NCBI RefSeq assembly: GCF_000938265.1
Contig: NZ_JYFC01000003.1
Span: 62,001 to 126,000 of the forward strand
Direction: 5' to 3'
Length of the DNA: 64,000 bases
Origin: Agreia bicolorata
Lineage (GTDB): Bacteria > Actinomycetota > Actinomycetes > Actinomycetales > Microbacteriaceae
The notes under the pieces were generated by a model. The model was given only the letters and a program-made list of their open reading frames with translations. It was not told the DNA's origin and ran no database searches. This document shows positions 34,248-43,209 of this stretch, in pieces. Position 1 is the first letter of the stretch; every line of letters starts with the position of its first letter. The position numbers and the translations under genes are program-made.

Positions 34248-35092
34248 CCCGCGCTACCCGCATCGTCTGGGTGGGATTCGCGGCCGTTGTTGCGGGGCTG
34301 TCGATCGCTGCCGCCGTCATCTGGCTGCTAGGCGGCCGGTGGTTCATCATCCAGACCCCTTCCATGGCGGAATACGCACCGGTCGGAACATTCGTATTGG
34401 GGATGCCGGCACCCTTCTCGACGCTGCGGGTCGGTCAGATGATCCTTTTCCACCCTCCCGGCAACACCGAGACCTACTTTCATCGAATAGTTTCCCTCGA
34501 CCAAGGAACGCTCAATACCAAAGGCGACCTCAACGGCGCCCCAGACCCCTGGACCCTCCATGCCAGTGATCTAGTCGGTGCCGAGGCATTGCACGTGGTC
34601 GGGCTCGGCTGGCTATTCGAGGCTCTTCCCTTCCTGCTCGTCGGTGGGCTGCTGACCTGGCTCGTTGTTCGCACGTACGTTCGGCCTCTATGGAAGTTCC
34701 CGGCCAGCATCCTCGGCTGGTCACTCGTCATCTCTGTAGCCGCCTACATTCTGAAACCGTTCGTCCGAGCGGTCTTGATCACCAAGACGGTGACCCATGA
34801 CCAAGCGACCTTCGCTGTCGTCTCGACCGGATTGTTCGACATCCAAGCGCATGCCGCGCATGGAACGACCCGCGCCTTACGCCCCGGGCAACTCGGTTCC
34901 GTGCATACTTCCTGGCAGAACCTCGAGGGTCAATATCTCGCCGACCTCGCCCCACACCTGAGTAGTTGGCAATGGGGCGTCATCATCGTCGCGGTCCTCG
35001 CTCCGGTGCTCTTGTGCACTGGATATGCACTGCGGAGACCGCCTGCCGACACGGCAATGTCACCCACTCCCCTCACGAACGATCCGGAATAG
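34244..35092 (+). CDS. SipW-type signal peptidase I
   Basis: 282 residues. A membrane helix is followed by QTPSMAEYAPVGTFV with the catalytic Ser, then TYFHRIVS with His in place of the Lys used by ordinary type I peptidases, and TKGDLNGAPDPW, the third conserved box. This Ser-His pattern marks the ER/SipW subgroup. Two more helices (~120-140, ~160-180) and a C-terminal one follow, with an extra domain of ~80 residues between. It starts in the stop of the LamG-like gene (ATGA) and should process the two proteins upstream. Confidence 0.85.
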   Translation: MTRATRIVWVGFAAVVAGLSIAAAVIWLLGGRWFIIQTPSMAEYAPVGTFVLGMPAPFSTLRVGQMILFHPPGNTETYFHRIVSLDQGTLNTKGDLNGAPDPWTLHASDLVGAEALHVVGLGWLFEALPFLLVGGLLTWLVVRTYVRPLWKFPASILGWSLVISVAAYILKPFVRAVLITKTVTHDQATFAVVSTGLFDIQAHAAHGTTRALRPGQLGSVHTSWQNLEGQYLADLAPHLSSWQWGVIIVAVLAPVLLCTGYALRRPPADTAMSPTPLTNDPE

Positions 35093-35320
35093 CCATGGGT
35101 CCATGGCACCTCTGGTGATGTCCCAGCCTCATCAGACAGCCACGTCACCGGAAGACTTCACGTCACGATTCTCGGAATTCGAACTCTCTCCATACGAAAG
35201 ATAACTGTTCGCGGCCGAGACATCGACCGAACGTCTCACCTCAGCGGCATCCACCAGAGCCAGTTGACATGTCAGTGATGGCACGTCGCTGCGGGAATGC
35301 GCCACTACGTAAGGATGACT

Positions 35321-36058
35321 ATGCACCGCCCCGATTCCCGACCGAACTATTCACGCACTCGCTACGGTCATCTCCTCTCTGCAGCGGTTCTGGCCCTCAG
35401 CGTCGTCCTGAGCGGATGCTCCACCAAAGAAACCCCTCCGCCGACAGCGACTCCCGCCGCACAGACTGTGCCTGCATTGACAGGGACGGTGGGCGCCGCG
35501 CACCTGGATGAAGGTTTTGTTCAAATCGGTTCCGGAACGAAGACTGTGGACCTCTACGTAGACCCGATGTGCCCGTACTGCAGGCTCTTCGAGGAAACGT
35601 CCGGACCGATGCTCTTCGCTGAAGCCGCCAACGGAACAGCCACCCTCCGGGTGCACCCGCTGGCGATCCTCAACCGGCTCTCGAACGGCAGTATGTACTC
35701 GACCCGGGCTGCGGCCATCCTGACCGCGATCGCAGCGGAACAGCCCGAAAAGACCCAACCGTTTCTCGTAGCGCTCTACCAGAATCAGCCGGCTGAGGAA
35801 ACCGTCGGCATCACTGACAATGACCTCATAGCTATCGCCAAAACCGTCGGCTTCGAGGGCACTCTTACGCAGGAGCACCTGGCCCCGTACCGGGCGTGGG
35901 TGGATCAGCACACAGCACAAGCCACCGCAGGGCCACTGCCGACCACGCGAGAGGTCTTCGCAGTTCAACAGGTGCCCACGGTCATCGTCAACGGAGCTGT
36001 CTTCCCCGGAAATAGCGACCAGGGCGCCGCATTCGCATCTTTCTACGCGAGCAAGTAG
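35321..36058 (+). CDS. DsbA-like thioredoxin-fold lipoprotein
   Basis: 245 residues. The lipobox LSGC shows a lipid-anchored protein outside the membrane. The thioredoxin fold has the active site CPYC (DPMCPYCRLF) and a cis-Pro region (VQQVPTVIVNG), as in the DsbA/Thioredoxin_4 family. It should form or shuffle disulfides in exported proteins; the cysteine-bearing TasA-like proteins encoded just upstream are natural clients. ATG 35321 has TAAGGA 6 nt upstream; in-frame ATGs at 35297 and 35315 are less likely. Own transcription unit, ended by a hairpin. Confidence 0.85.
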   Translation: MHRPDSRPNYSRTRYGHLLSAAVLALSVVLSGCSTKETPPPTATPAAQTVPALTGTVGAAHLDEGFVQIGSGTKTVDLYVDPMCPYCRLFEETSGPMLFAEAANGTATLRVHPLAILNRLSNGSMYSTRAAAILTAIAAEQPEKTQPFLVALYQNQPAEETVGITDNDLIAIAKTVGFEGTLTQEHLAPYRAWVDQHTAQATAGPLPTTREVFAVQQVPTVIVNGAVFPGNSDQGAAFASFYASK

Positions 36059-36075
36059 CCAAAAACCCCCGAGGA

Positions 36076-36102
36076 GCCGGTGGGACCCCTCGCACCACCG
36101 GC
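36076..36102. terminator. Hairpin after DsbA-like gene
   Basis: GCCGGTGG (36076-36083) pairs with CCACCGGC (36095-36102), 17 bases after the stop. No U-tract. Confidence 0.55.
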
Positions 36103-36594
36103 CCTCTCAGCCCAAGTTCAGATCGGTGAAGGCTGGGTCCACGCAACGATTCGGTATCCCCGGTTCATGAGTATGTCCCTTTGTTTCCAGCACGACACGG
36201 CATCCTCTGTTGACGGTCAACGATGTCGTCTGCGTGTTGTGGTGGCGAGTGTGGACGTGCACTCGATTCGGCTCTTCAGCCGGGAGGTAGTTCATGACAT
36301 GGCTCCCATGCTGGCACCTAGCGCATCCAACCAGAGCAATCCGACATCACTTCGAGGCACCCCCTAGTGCGATGAGGAATGGCTGGTCATGGATGCCCGA
36401 GACGAGCCGGTGGGCGCCGGTGCGTTCACACCGTCTAGCGGTCACCATCAAGATATGGACGATCCGTTCAAAGTCATGGGATCCCGATCTCGACGTCACG
36501 ATTCAGAGCCACCGATATCTCTTACTCATAGAGACATCGATCGCTCACGTCCTGAGCCAGCTAACCGCAATCCAGATGCCAAGGAGACGCCTCT
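36103..36594. other. Gap with third copy of repeated segment
   Basis: Contains GTTGAC-G-GTCAAC (a short palindrome near 36210), the third copy of the repeated segment (36467-36535), and an open frame of 69 codons from 36389 to 36598 whose stop overlaps the next start (ATGA). That frame is hydrophilic with no known family and a distant GAGGA, so I do not call it a gene. Confidence 0.4.
36467..36535 (+). repeat. Repeated segment, copy 3 (partial)
   Basis: TTCAAAGT..TGGG, CGTCACGATTC (36494-36504) and the following TCTCTTAC match copies 1 and 2. The terminal hairpin block is missing; the segment runs into the leader of the MacA-like gene. Confidence 0.4.
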
Positions 36595-37962
36595 ATGAGC
36601 GAACACGAGCGTGACGACCCGATGACCGCGCTCGGAGAGGAATCTTTCAGCGAGCGGACCATAGTCACATCGCCGCATCGGTTGCAACAGAAGAAAACCT
36701 GGGTCATCGTTGCAGCTGTTGCCGTCGTAGCAACCACTCTGGTCTCCATACTGCTCGTTGCAAACCCATTCGCGGAGGCACCCGTCGCAAAAACCGCGAC
36801 AGCGACGGTCGAAAAGGGCACTGTCACGACGACCGTCGATGCCAAAGGCGCAATCGCCGCTGCCGCGACGTCAAACGCCTCGTTCTCCACTACCGGCACG
36901 GTCACCGGTATTTCTGTCGCCATCGGGCAACAGGTCGTCGCAGGCCAAGAACTTGCGACGATCGATCCAGCGGACGCCGATAGAGCGCTGGCAAAGGCGC
37001 AGGGGGCGTTGAGTGCCGCTGAGACCGCGCTCCGGAACACCCGCTCGTCCTACTCAAGCGCTCGAACCGACCTTGCGAATGCCCGAGATAAACGCGATTC
37101 CACACCCCCCGATGCCCCCGAGTATTCGACAACTGTTGCGACAGTCAAAGAACTGGAAGCCGCACTGCCGCTCAAGGACACCGACATTGCGAATGCCTCC
37201 AAGGCTCGAGACGACGCCGAGAGGGATGTCAACGCGGCGCAGGCCGAACGCGACAAAACGGTGCTCAAGGCATCTATTCCCGGTGTCGTCACCGCGATCA
37301 ACGGAACCGTCGGGTCGGTCACCGCCGGGGGCGGGAATTCGAGCGGTTCTGCCGCGGCAGCCGAAGGCTCGAGCTCGACGGGAGCAACTGGAAGCAACGC
37401 AAGCGCGCCCAGCGGATTGATTACTATCTCCGACACCTCGTCCCTTTTCGTCTCGGCTGCCATCCCCGAATCCAGCATCGCCAAAGTAGCTCTCGCACAG
37501 GCCGCGACCGTCACGATGGCTGGAGATTCCTCGGTCGTAGTCGCGGGGTCGGTCGTCTCCATCGCCCCGACACCGCAAACTAACGCGGCTGGAGTCGTAA
37601 CCTTCGTGGCCATGATTCAGCTCACGACTCCGCCGGACACGGTAAGGCTTGGAGAAACCGGATTCGTCAGCATCGTGACTGCGAGTGCTGTCGACGTACT
37701 GACGTTGCCAGCGTCAGCTGTGACCATGACAGCACCGGGTGAAGGAACAGTGCAGTTGGCGCCCAAGAAGGCGCCCACATCGACCGGAAAGCCGGTTCCC
37801 GTCAAGGTCGGCCTCTCCGGAAACGGCGTCGTCGAGATAACCGAAGGTCTCAAGCTCGCAGATGTAGTGCAGCTCGCAACGCAGCAGGCGGGTGAAAACG
37901 GACTAGACGACGAGGGGACCAGCTTCGACGAGGGTGTCCCCAGTGGCGACAACGGCTTCTGA
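36595..37962 (+). CDS. MacA/HlyD-like efflux adaptor protein
   Basis: 455 residues. One membrane helix at ~34-58 (WVIVAAVAVVATTLVSILLVANPF), then the adaptor order: barrel/lipoyl half (GTVTGISVAIGQQVVAGQELATID), a coiled-coil of ~100 residues rich in Ala/Arg/Asp, and the second lipoyl half (VLKASIPGVVTAINGTVGSV), followed by beta-barrel domains. A Ser/Gly/Ala-rich insert sits at ~245-270. In Gram-positive bacteria such proteins work with an ATPase and a MacB-type permease (compare YknXYZ). The stop shares a base with the ATPase start. Substrates may be peptides or lipids. Confidence 0.88.
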   Translation: MSEHERDDPMTALGEESFSERTIVTSPHRLQQKKTWVIVAAVAVVATTLVSILLVANPFAEAPVAKTATATVEKGTVTTTVDAKGAIAAAATSNASFSTTGTVTGISVAIGQQVVAGQELATIDPADADRALAKAQGALSAAETALRNTRSSYSSARTDLANARDKRDSTPPDAPEYSTTVATVKELEAALPLKDTDIANASKARDDAERDVNAAQAERDKTVLKASIPGVVTAINGTVGSVTAGGGNSSGSAAAAEGSSSTGATGSNASAPSGLITISDTSSLFVSAAIPESSIAKVALAQAATVTMAGDSSVVVAGSVVSIAPTPQTNAAGVVTFVAMIQLTTPPDTVRLGETGFVSIVTASAVDVLTLPASAVTMTAPGEGTVQLAPKKAPTSTGKPVPVKVGLSGNGVVEITEGLKLADVVQLATQQAGENGLDDEGTSFDEGVPSGDNGF

Positions 37963-38669
37963 TGACCGTGAGCAGAACAGCGATCGAGCTTCGAAACGTG
38001 CGACGCGACTACGGAAAGGGCGACAGCGCCGTCTCCGCTCTTGATGGCGTCGACCTTGTCATTCCTTCAGGTGAATATCTCGCCGTGGTGGGTCCGTCTG
38101 GAGCGGGGAAGTCGAGCCTCCTCAACATCCTGGGCTGTCTCGACCAACCCAGCTCGGGGACATTAGAAATTGCGGGCCAGACCGTCTCGAACCTGTCTGA
38201 AAGAAGGGTGGCTTCTATCAGAAACTCTGATATCGGATTCGTGTTTCAGTCGTTCAATCTGATTCCGTCACTCACCGCGCTCGGCAACGTCGAACTCCCG
38301 ATGGTGTATGCCAAAGTTGGCCACGCTGAACGACAGGAGCGAGCTCTAGCAGCCCTCAAGCAAGTCGGGTTGCACGGAAGAGAGAAGCATCGGCCAAATC
38401 AGCTTTCCGGAGGGCAGCAGCAGCGCGTCGCGGTGGCGCGCGCGATCGTGAACCGACCAACTTTCATCCTTGCCGACGAACCCACAGGCAACCTCGACTC
38501 TCGTGCGACGGAGGACGTGCTGAGAATCTTCGAGGATTTGCATGGCGACGGTGCGACGGTCATCGTCATCACGCACGAGGAAGAGGTAGCGGCGCGCGCC
38601 CAGCGAGTCGTCGTCATGCGAGATGGCCGAGTCGAACGCTCATACCGAAACGGAGCAGCGCTACCATGA
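37962..38669 (+). CDS. ABC transporter ATP-binding protein (MacB type)
   Basis: 235 residues, with Walker A GPSGAGKSS, FVFQSFNLIPSLT, signature LSGGQQQR, Walker B FILADEPTGNLDSR and VITHEEE. The last three place it in the MacB/YknY group. It starts in the adaptor stop and overlaps the permease by ATGA, so the three proteins are made together and form one efflux complex. Confidence 0.93.
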   Translation: MTVSRTAIELRNVRRDYGKGDSAVSALDGVDLVIPSGEYLAVVGPSGAGKSSLLNILGCLDQPSSGTLEIAGQTVSNLSERRVASIRNSDIGFVFQSFNLIPSLTALGNVELPMVYAKVGHAERQERALAALKQVGLHGREKHRPNQLSGGQQQRVAVARAIVNRPTFILADEPTGNLDSRATEDVLRIFEDLHGDGATVIVITHEEEVAARAQRVVVMRDGRVERSYRNGAALP

Positions 38670-39859
38670 ATCCTCTAGACCTGGTCATCGCTGCTCTTCG
38701 AAGTCTGCGAGGCAATCTCACCCGATCGATCCTGACGATCTTGATGGTCACTATCGGTGTCGGTTCGGTCATAACTCTCGTCGCAGTCGGCAATGGGACA
38801 ACCGAACAGGTCAATAAGCAGGTGGCTTCGCTCGGAGCCAGCGCTGTATTCGTCAGCCCTGCGGGCGACAACTACGGCTCGAAGTCGGCTTCGTTCACTC
38901 GAGCCGACCGGGATGCGCTCGCCTCTGATCCTCTCGGCTCTGCGATCGACCTTGTCGCTCCGGTAGTGGACGGAACGTCTAAGGCAGTCGCCGGATCTGC
39001 ATCCGCATCACCACAAGTGGTGGGTACGACGCCTGACTATTTCTCGATCACGAACGCACGCCTCAGCGCGGGCAGGTTCTTCACAACGACAGACGAACTC
39101 ACAGACCAAAGCGTTGCCGTGATCGACGCAACGCTGCAGACCGCCCTCTTCCCCGACGGTTCCTCCGCCGTAGGACGAACGATTCTCGTTGAGAATATTC
39201 CTCTTCTCGTGGTTGGAGTGCTCGCCCCGACCGCTGTCGACTCGATGTATGGGAGCATGGGAGGCGTTGGCACCTTCTACGCTCCGTTAGATCTTGTGGA
39301 GGCGACCCTTACTGGCTATCACGAGCTCGGATCTATTGCGCTGAGCGCGACGAGCCCGGCCCAGGTTGACACAGCGAAATCGCAGGCGGCAGCCATCTTC
39401 GCCGCTCGCGGCGAGGCAACGCCCTCCTTCTATTCATCAGATCAGCTCCGCGAAACTCTCGGGGGCACCCAAGAGAGCCTCAGCAGCCTGTTGTCCAGCA
39501 TCGCCGCAATCAGTCTGCTCGTTGGCGGAATCGGGGTCACCAACGTGATGCTGCTGACCGTTCGTGAGCGCATCCGCGAGATCGGGGTCCGAAAGGCGCT
39601 TGGTGCTGGGCCCATCTCGCTGGCGAGCCAGTTCGTGCTCGAAGCGACGGGCCTGAGCGTGATCGGGGGTGCGCTCGGTGTTGCTGTTGCAGGCTTCGCA
39701 ACGCTCTTCCCGATCAATGGCGTGATGCCGATTGTCGACGGCGCTACCGTAGCGTTGGCCGCGGGACTGTCAATCGCCATCGGAGTGTTCTTCGGCACCT
39801 ACCCTGCGGTGAAGGCCGCACGGATGAACCCAGTAGCCGCGCTCCGCGTCGGGGTGTGA
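38666..39859 (+). CDS. MacB-type ABC transporter permease
   Basis: 397 residues. One helix near the N-terminus (TRSILTILMVTIGVGSVITLVAVG), a periplasmic-type core domain (~45-265, with VGTTPDYFSITNARLSAGRFF, the usual MacB_PCD motif), and three C-terminal helices including RERIREIGVRKALGAGP, the FtsX coupling motif. This four-helix layout differs from the eight-helix permeases at 1375 and 29631. It completes the tripartite transporter; no outer-membrane partner is needed here. Confidence 0.92.
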   Translation: MNPLDLVIAALRSLRGNLTRSILTILMVTIGVGSVITLVAVGNGTTEQVNKQVASLGASAVFVSPAGDNYGSKSASFTRADRDALASDPLGSAIDLVAPVVDGTSKAVAGSASASPQVVGTTPDYFSITNARLSAGRFFTTTDELTDQSVAVIDATLQTALFPDGSSAVGRTILVENIPLLVVGVLAPTAVDSMYGSMGGVGTFYAPLDLVEATLTGYHELGSIALSATSPAQVDTAKSQAAAIFAARGEATPSFYSSDQLRETLGGTQESLSSLLSSIAAISLLVGGIGVTNVMLLTVRERIREIGVRKALGAGPISLASQFVLEATGLSVIGGALGVAVAGFATLFPINGVMPIVDGATVALAAGLSIAIGVFFGTYPAVKAARMNPVAALRVGV

Positions 39860-40319
39860 CGCACTGGCTCAATTCACGCGTCGATGGACTTGAACACAGG
39901 AGTATTGGTTACGGTGCATAGACATGAGGCAACGTCAACGCCATGGAGCCGACGGTATAGCTGCGATGCGGCTTAGCCGCTCCTGCGGGTTCGGTGCGTA
40001 AGACGAATCGCATCAGGACGATAAGGACATCGACACGCGGTATTCGATCGTGCCAGCGGGATCGGGGCCGATGAACGTCTGCGGCCTGGCACATGCATTC
40101 GATTTCCAGGGGCCCAAGTAACAGAACGGTGCTGTCGCAGACCACCCGCGTCTCACCCAAGGTTCATCTAAGGGCTAGGGCGTTACGCCCAGTGAGAACC
40201 CGCGGCTAGACCTACGCTCGGTTGAGGTTATCCCCTTATCACAGACCACTTAAGGGATTCAATCGGAAGAAGATTGGGCAGAATTTATCGAGGGGAGACC
40301 ACGACCAAAGGAGTTCACT
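39860..40319. other. Gap before third large LuxR gene
   Basis: No gene supported. It carries the triple 11-nt repeat at 40142-40169, directed to the minus strand where no intact gene follows. AAAGGAG for the LuxR gene lies at the end. Confidence 0.5.
40142..40169 (-). promoter_or_regulatory. Three 11-nt direct repeats, orphan copy
   Basis: CCACCC (40142), TCACCC (40153) and TCATCT (40164) reproduce the array upstream of the large adhesin (18742-18769) in sequence, spacing and orientation, with similar flanks. No intact minus-strand gene lies downstream, so the target has been lost or the site serves the plus-strand LuxR gene. Confidence 0.45.
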
Positions 40320-41822
40320 GTGCTTTACCCGAGCCTGAGATCGATGGCTGAACACAGCAGCTGGGCAGATTTCGCGACCGCAATCGACAGCAGTTTCTTC
40401 GCGCGCCTACTGCTGGAGCCGGAAGCATTGGTGGATGGATTTGCCGCTGTCCCCAAAAAATGGCTCTGGGAGAATCCTCGTTATCTCATGGCCAGCGCCA
40501 TTGCGCGCGCAGCAAACCATCCATATGCGCTCATCTCAGAAGACGTGTATGAACGGTTCGCCTCGTGGGTTGAGAGCGAAGAGAATCCGGCCACCCGTGA
40601 TCTCCTCGGAGTCGTTCAAACCGAGCTTCGTTCGCTGGTTGCCGCCGGACGCCTGGATGAGGCCGACGCGACAGCAGATGAGTCGCTGCGTCTAATCGCT
40701 ACGCCGAAAGACACCTCCGGTTTCGACGATGTGCTGCCGCCCGTCTTCATCCGGATCGGCACTGTCAAATTGCTGCGTGGGAACGTGCGCGATGCAATAA
40801 GTATTTTTGCCGAAGGTGCGCGACGCGCGAGGGCTTCTACTCATCCGATCGCGCCTTACGTGCAAAACTTCGCGGCACTGGCACATGCACTGTCTGGAAA
40901 CTTTACCCACGCTGAACAGTCACTCACTCGAGAACAAAAATTGCCCCGCCCCGCCGGGAGCCTACAGGCGAGTTACTCCGCGATTTCGCAACAGGCTTCC
41001 GCACTCATCGCGCTGGGAACTTTCAGTGCAGGGCCGATCGACCCGCTGCCGGAAGCAGGCATCGGGGAATTCTGGTGGCTCAGCGAACACATCCGCGCCA
41101 AACGAGCTCTGCATCAGGTCAATGATCGAGGCGCCGCAGCCGCGCACCTCGAGGATGTTCTCGACTTCCGTCGCGACCTGAGCGGGACAGGAACACTCGC
41201 GGGAAGTATCCTGCGGGCAGATCTTGCGAACCTCTACATGGCTACCAGCAACTTTCAGGCCGCCGCCCACGTGATGCGCGATGAACGTCCGTCGTCCGAA
41301 GGTCATCAGATCTGGTCAGCAAGGGCTCGTCTGGCGCTCCTCGTCGGCCATCCGGAGCGGGCGCTGCAGATCATCGGTACTGTGCAGCACCTCAACGGCG
41401 GGCGACACCGCCTCTCCCCTGCGACCATGATCGTCAAGGCGGCAGCAGAGCGCGTGCTGGGCGATGATTCAGCAGCCACAATATCTATTGTTGACGTCCT
41501 CGAATCTGTGAAGCGCACCAACGCCATCACCGAGATCATCGAAGCACACCCGGCCGTGCGGAATGAACTCGCAGACCGGCTTCATTTGGAGCTCGAGTTG
41601 CCTGCTTCGATTTATGCGCCCATAGAGGTCATCAAGTTGAGCAGACGAGAGCGCGACGTTCTTCGTGCGCTCAGTCTGTACGGCTCAACAAAAGAACTGG
41701 CAGCGGCCTTACACGTTTCGCCAAACACGGCGAAGAGTCATCTGGCGTCACTCTACAAGAAGCTTGGTGTCCATGGCCGGGAGCAGGCATTACGTGCTGG
41801 CACCGCGTGGCTGGACGACTAA
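40320..41822 (+). CDS. LuxR-type regulator with TPR-like body (paralogue 3)
   Basis: 500 residues, closest to paralogue 1 at 19462: MLYPSLRSMAEHSSWADFATAIDSSFFARLL against MSYPSLLTSASSEHPDEFALAIDHTFFARLI, and LPPVFIRIGTVKLLRGNVRDAI. The middle is helical and TPR-like, and the C-terminus is a LuxR helix-turn-helix (LSRRERDVLRALSLYGSTKELAAALHVSPNTAKSHLASLYKKLGV). GTG start with an excellent AAAGGAG 7 nt upstream. No ATPase motif. Regulates unknown genes; it follows the MacAB-like operon. Confidence 0.88.
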   Translation: MLYPSLRSMAEHSSWADFATAIDSSFFARLLLEPEALVDGFAAVPKKWLWENPRYLMASAIARAANHPYALISEDVYERFASWVESEENPATRDLLGVVQTELRSLVAAGRLDEADATADESLRLIATPKDTSGFDDVLPPVFIRIGTVKLLRGNVRDAISIFAEGARRARASTHPIAPYVQNFAALAHALSGNFTHAEQSLTREQKLPRPAGSLQASYSAISQQASALIALGTFSAGPIDPLPEAGIGEFWWLSEHIRAKRALHQVNDRGAAAAHLEDVLDFRRDLSGTGTLAGSILRADLANLYMATSNFQAAAHVMRDERPSSEGHQIWSARARLALLVGHPERALQIIGTVQHLNGGRHRLSPATMIVKAAAERVLGDDSAATISIVDVLESVKRTNAITEIIEAHPAVRNELADRLHLELELPASIYAPIEVIKLSRRERDVLRALSLYGSTKELAAALHVSPNTAKSHLASLYKKLGVHGREQALRAGTAWLDD

Positions 41823-41935
41823 TCAGCCTGGCCGACCCGACCGAAGGCGTCTCGCGAGGTACCCCTCTGGTACCGGACTGAAGTGTCAGGCGCCGCTCAG
41901 CACGCAGCGTCGGGTCGTCATCGCCGGCAGCAGCT

Positions 41936-42130
41936 TTAGTGCGCCAACGCCAGGACGTTCAGCACCAAGCTGAAACCTAACCCAAGCGAAACAAAGATCA
42001 ATCCACCAAGAACGAGACGTTTTGCAAGAACAAAATCAGACTCCGCCGGCAGTGCCGAAAACGGGGCGAGCACATCCTCTGACTCCGAAGATGGCTGCGG
42101 AGCGATCTGAACAAGGCCGACGTAGTGCAT
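41936..42130 (-). CDS. Small membrane protein, 64 residues
   Basis: A polar N-terminal part (SSESEDVLAPFSALPAESD) is followed by one membrane helix with a basic start (KRLVLGGLIFVSLGLGFSLVLNVLAL). GAGG-type bases precede the ATG. It converges on the LuxR gene. Size and lower G+C fit a small accessory membrane peptide; I know no family for it, and it may be missed by gene finders. Confidence 0.45.
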   Translation of the reverse strand: MHYVGLVQIAPQPSSESEDVLAPFSALPAESDFVLAKRLVLGGLIFVSLGLGFSLVLNVLALAH

Positions 42131-42302
42131 CCTCTACCTCATCTCTCTTTGCGACGCGATCAGCGTCCTACCTAGAGAGACGCGAATATGAACCGAATAT
42201 GACGCGACTCTCGCTAGCGCATCTGGCGCAGCAATTTGCTCGCCTTGCGAATCCCCATGTCGCCGAACACGGTTCTAGCAATTTCGGTCAAAGAGGGAGC
42301 GC

Positions 42303-42639
42303 GCTCTGTGGCAAATCATGTCAGCGCACACGTTGGCGTGTCGCCCGACATCGAAACTCCATCGGACCAAGGAATCTACGACGAAAACTCGTCTCCCTCT
42401 TATCGCCATGGCCCTCGCCGCCGAGTCCACCTCCACCGCTCAGCGAAATTCAAAGTTTTGGGTTTCAGCGTCACGATTCGAAGCAATCTGACTCTCTTCC
42501 ATTGGAAGACGTGGCGGGCCTGCCCCCCTCAGACCGGCCACGTCTTTCACCGACGCTCCGGAGGAGTTCTCGCTTCCGGTGCTGCCTAACCAAGAGGTTC
42601 GGTAGCCGATGGCCGTCTGGTTCGGGTCCAGACGGCCAT
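42303..42639 (+). repeat. Repeated segment, copy 2, with four hairpins
   Basis: Shares with copy 1 GCTCTGTGGCAAA, ACATCGAAACT, CGTCACGATTC (42469-42479) and the hairpin block: 42558-42564/42573-42579, 42581-42586/42601-42606 (inner 42588-42591/42596-42599), 42609-42620/42628-42639. An extra 10-bp hairpin 42506-42515/42537-42546 occurs only here. Stem bases differ from copy 1 but pairing is kept. Confidence 0.48.
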
Positions 42640-42942
42640 CATCACTTGTGAAAGCGCAAGCTCCGGGTGGTAGATAGACACATCTGCCACGCAACAGTCC
42701 CGCGAAACGAAGAGGTTTCACTCGCCGTCCGCACAATCTCGAAAGTCGGAGAACCTGACCTTGCGCTTGCCGGAACAAGCACGGTAAAAGAAAAAGGCAT
42801 CACAGCCGGGAACCCTCGAAATTCCATACCTTCCGAAGCAGCTAGTCCGTCGACACAAGAAGTGGCGTTCGTTGCCACCCTTGCCTAAAAATACTTCGAA
42901 CCAGCGCCCGGAAAGCGCGCCACTTGCCACAGACGTGCCGGA

Positions 42943-42975
42943 GGCGCCGGATCATTTGGGGGTAGATCCGGCGCC
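42943..42975. repeat. Perfect 11-bp inverted repeat
   Basis: GGCGCCGGATC (42943-42953) pairs with GATCCGGCGCC (42965-42975) over an 11-nt loop. No gene is close enough to call it a terminator with confidence. Confidence 0.45.
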
Positions 42976-43209
42976 CGTATCTAAAATAAGGAACATTCAT
43001 TTTGCGTGTGGCGATTCATGCAAAACTTCATCCTCGCTTCGACCCAACATCACCCGCGGGTAGGAGCATCGGCGAGCACTTCGCCCGGCCGGCGACGACC
43101 TGCACACGGATCAGCCCGTCATAAACGCTCGAGACCTGGTCGCACCTGGCCAAGGAGTCGTTCGACTACGTGCGGTCACAGCTATAGCGACCGCCAGCTC
43201 AGACGCGTG

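Larger units (their letters stand above)
42131..43209. other. Long gap at the edge of the accessory region
   Basis: About 1.1 kb without a supported gene. It holds copy 2 of the repeated segment (42303-42639), a perfect 11-bp hairpin at 42943-42975, and, near 43.15 kb, a scrap ending HLAKESFDYVRSQL with an in-frame stop upstream. Gene density changes sharply after this point. Confidence 0.5.

Noticed and set aside
36389-36598. 69-codon frame overlapping the MacA-like start by ATGA
   Set aside because: Hydrophilic, no family, ribosome site too distant, and it covers part of a decayed repeat; left as a possibility only.
42609-42639. T-arm-like GGTTCGGGTCC in the 42.6 kb hairpin
   Set aside because: It is the loop of a 12-bp stem with no cloverleaf; no tRNA.
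43090-43190. Scrap ending HLAKESFDYVRSQL, recalling the C-terminus of tyrosine recombinases
   Set aside because: Only ~18 codons, in-frame stop upstream, catalytic Tyr not in place; too weak to call an integrase.
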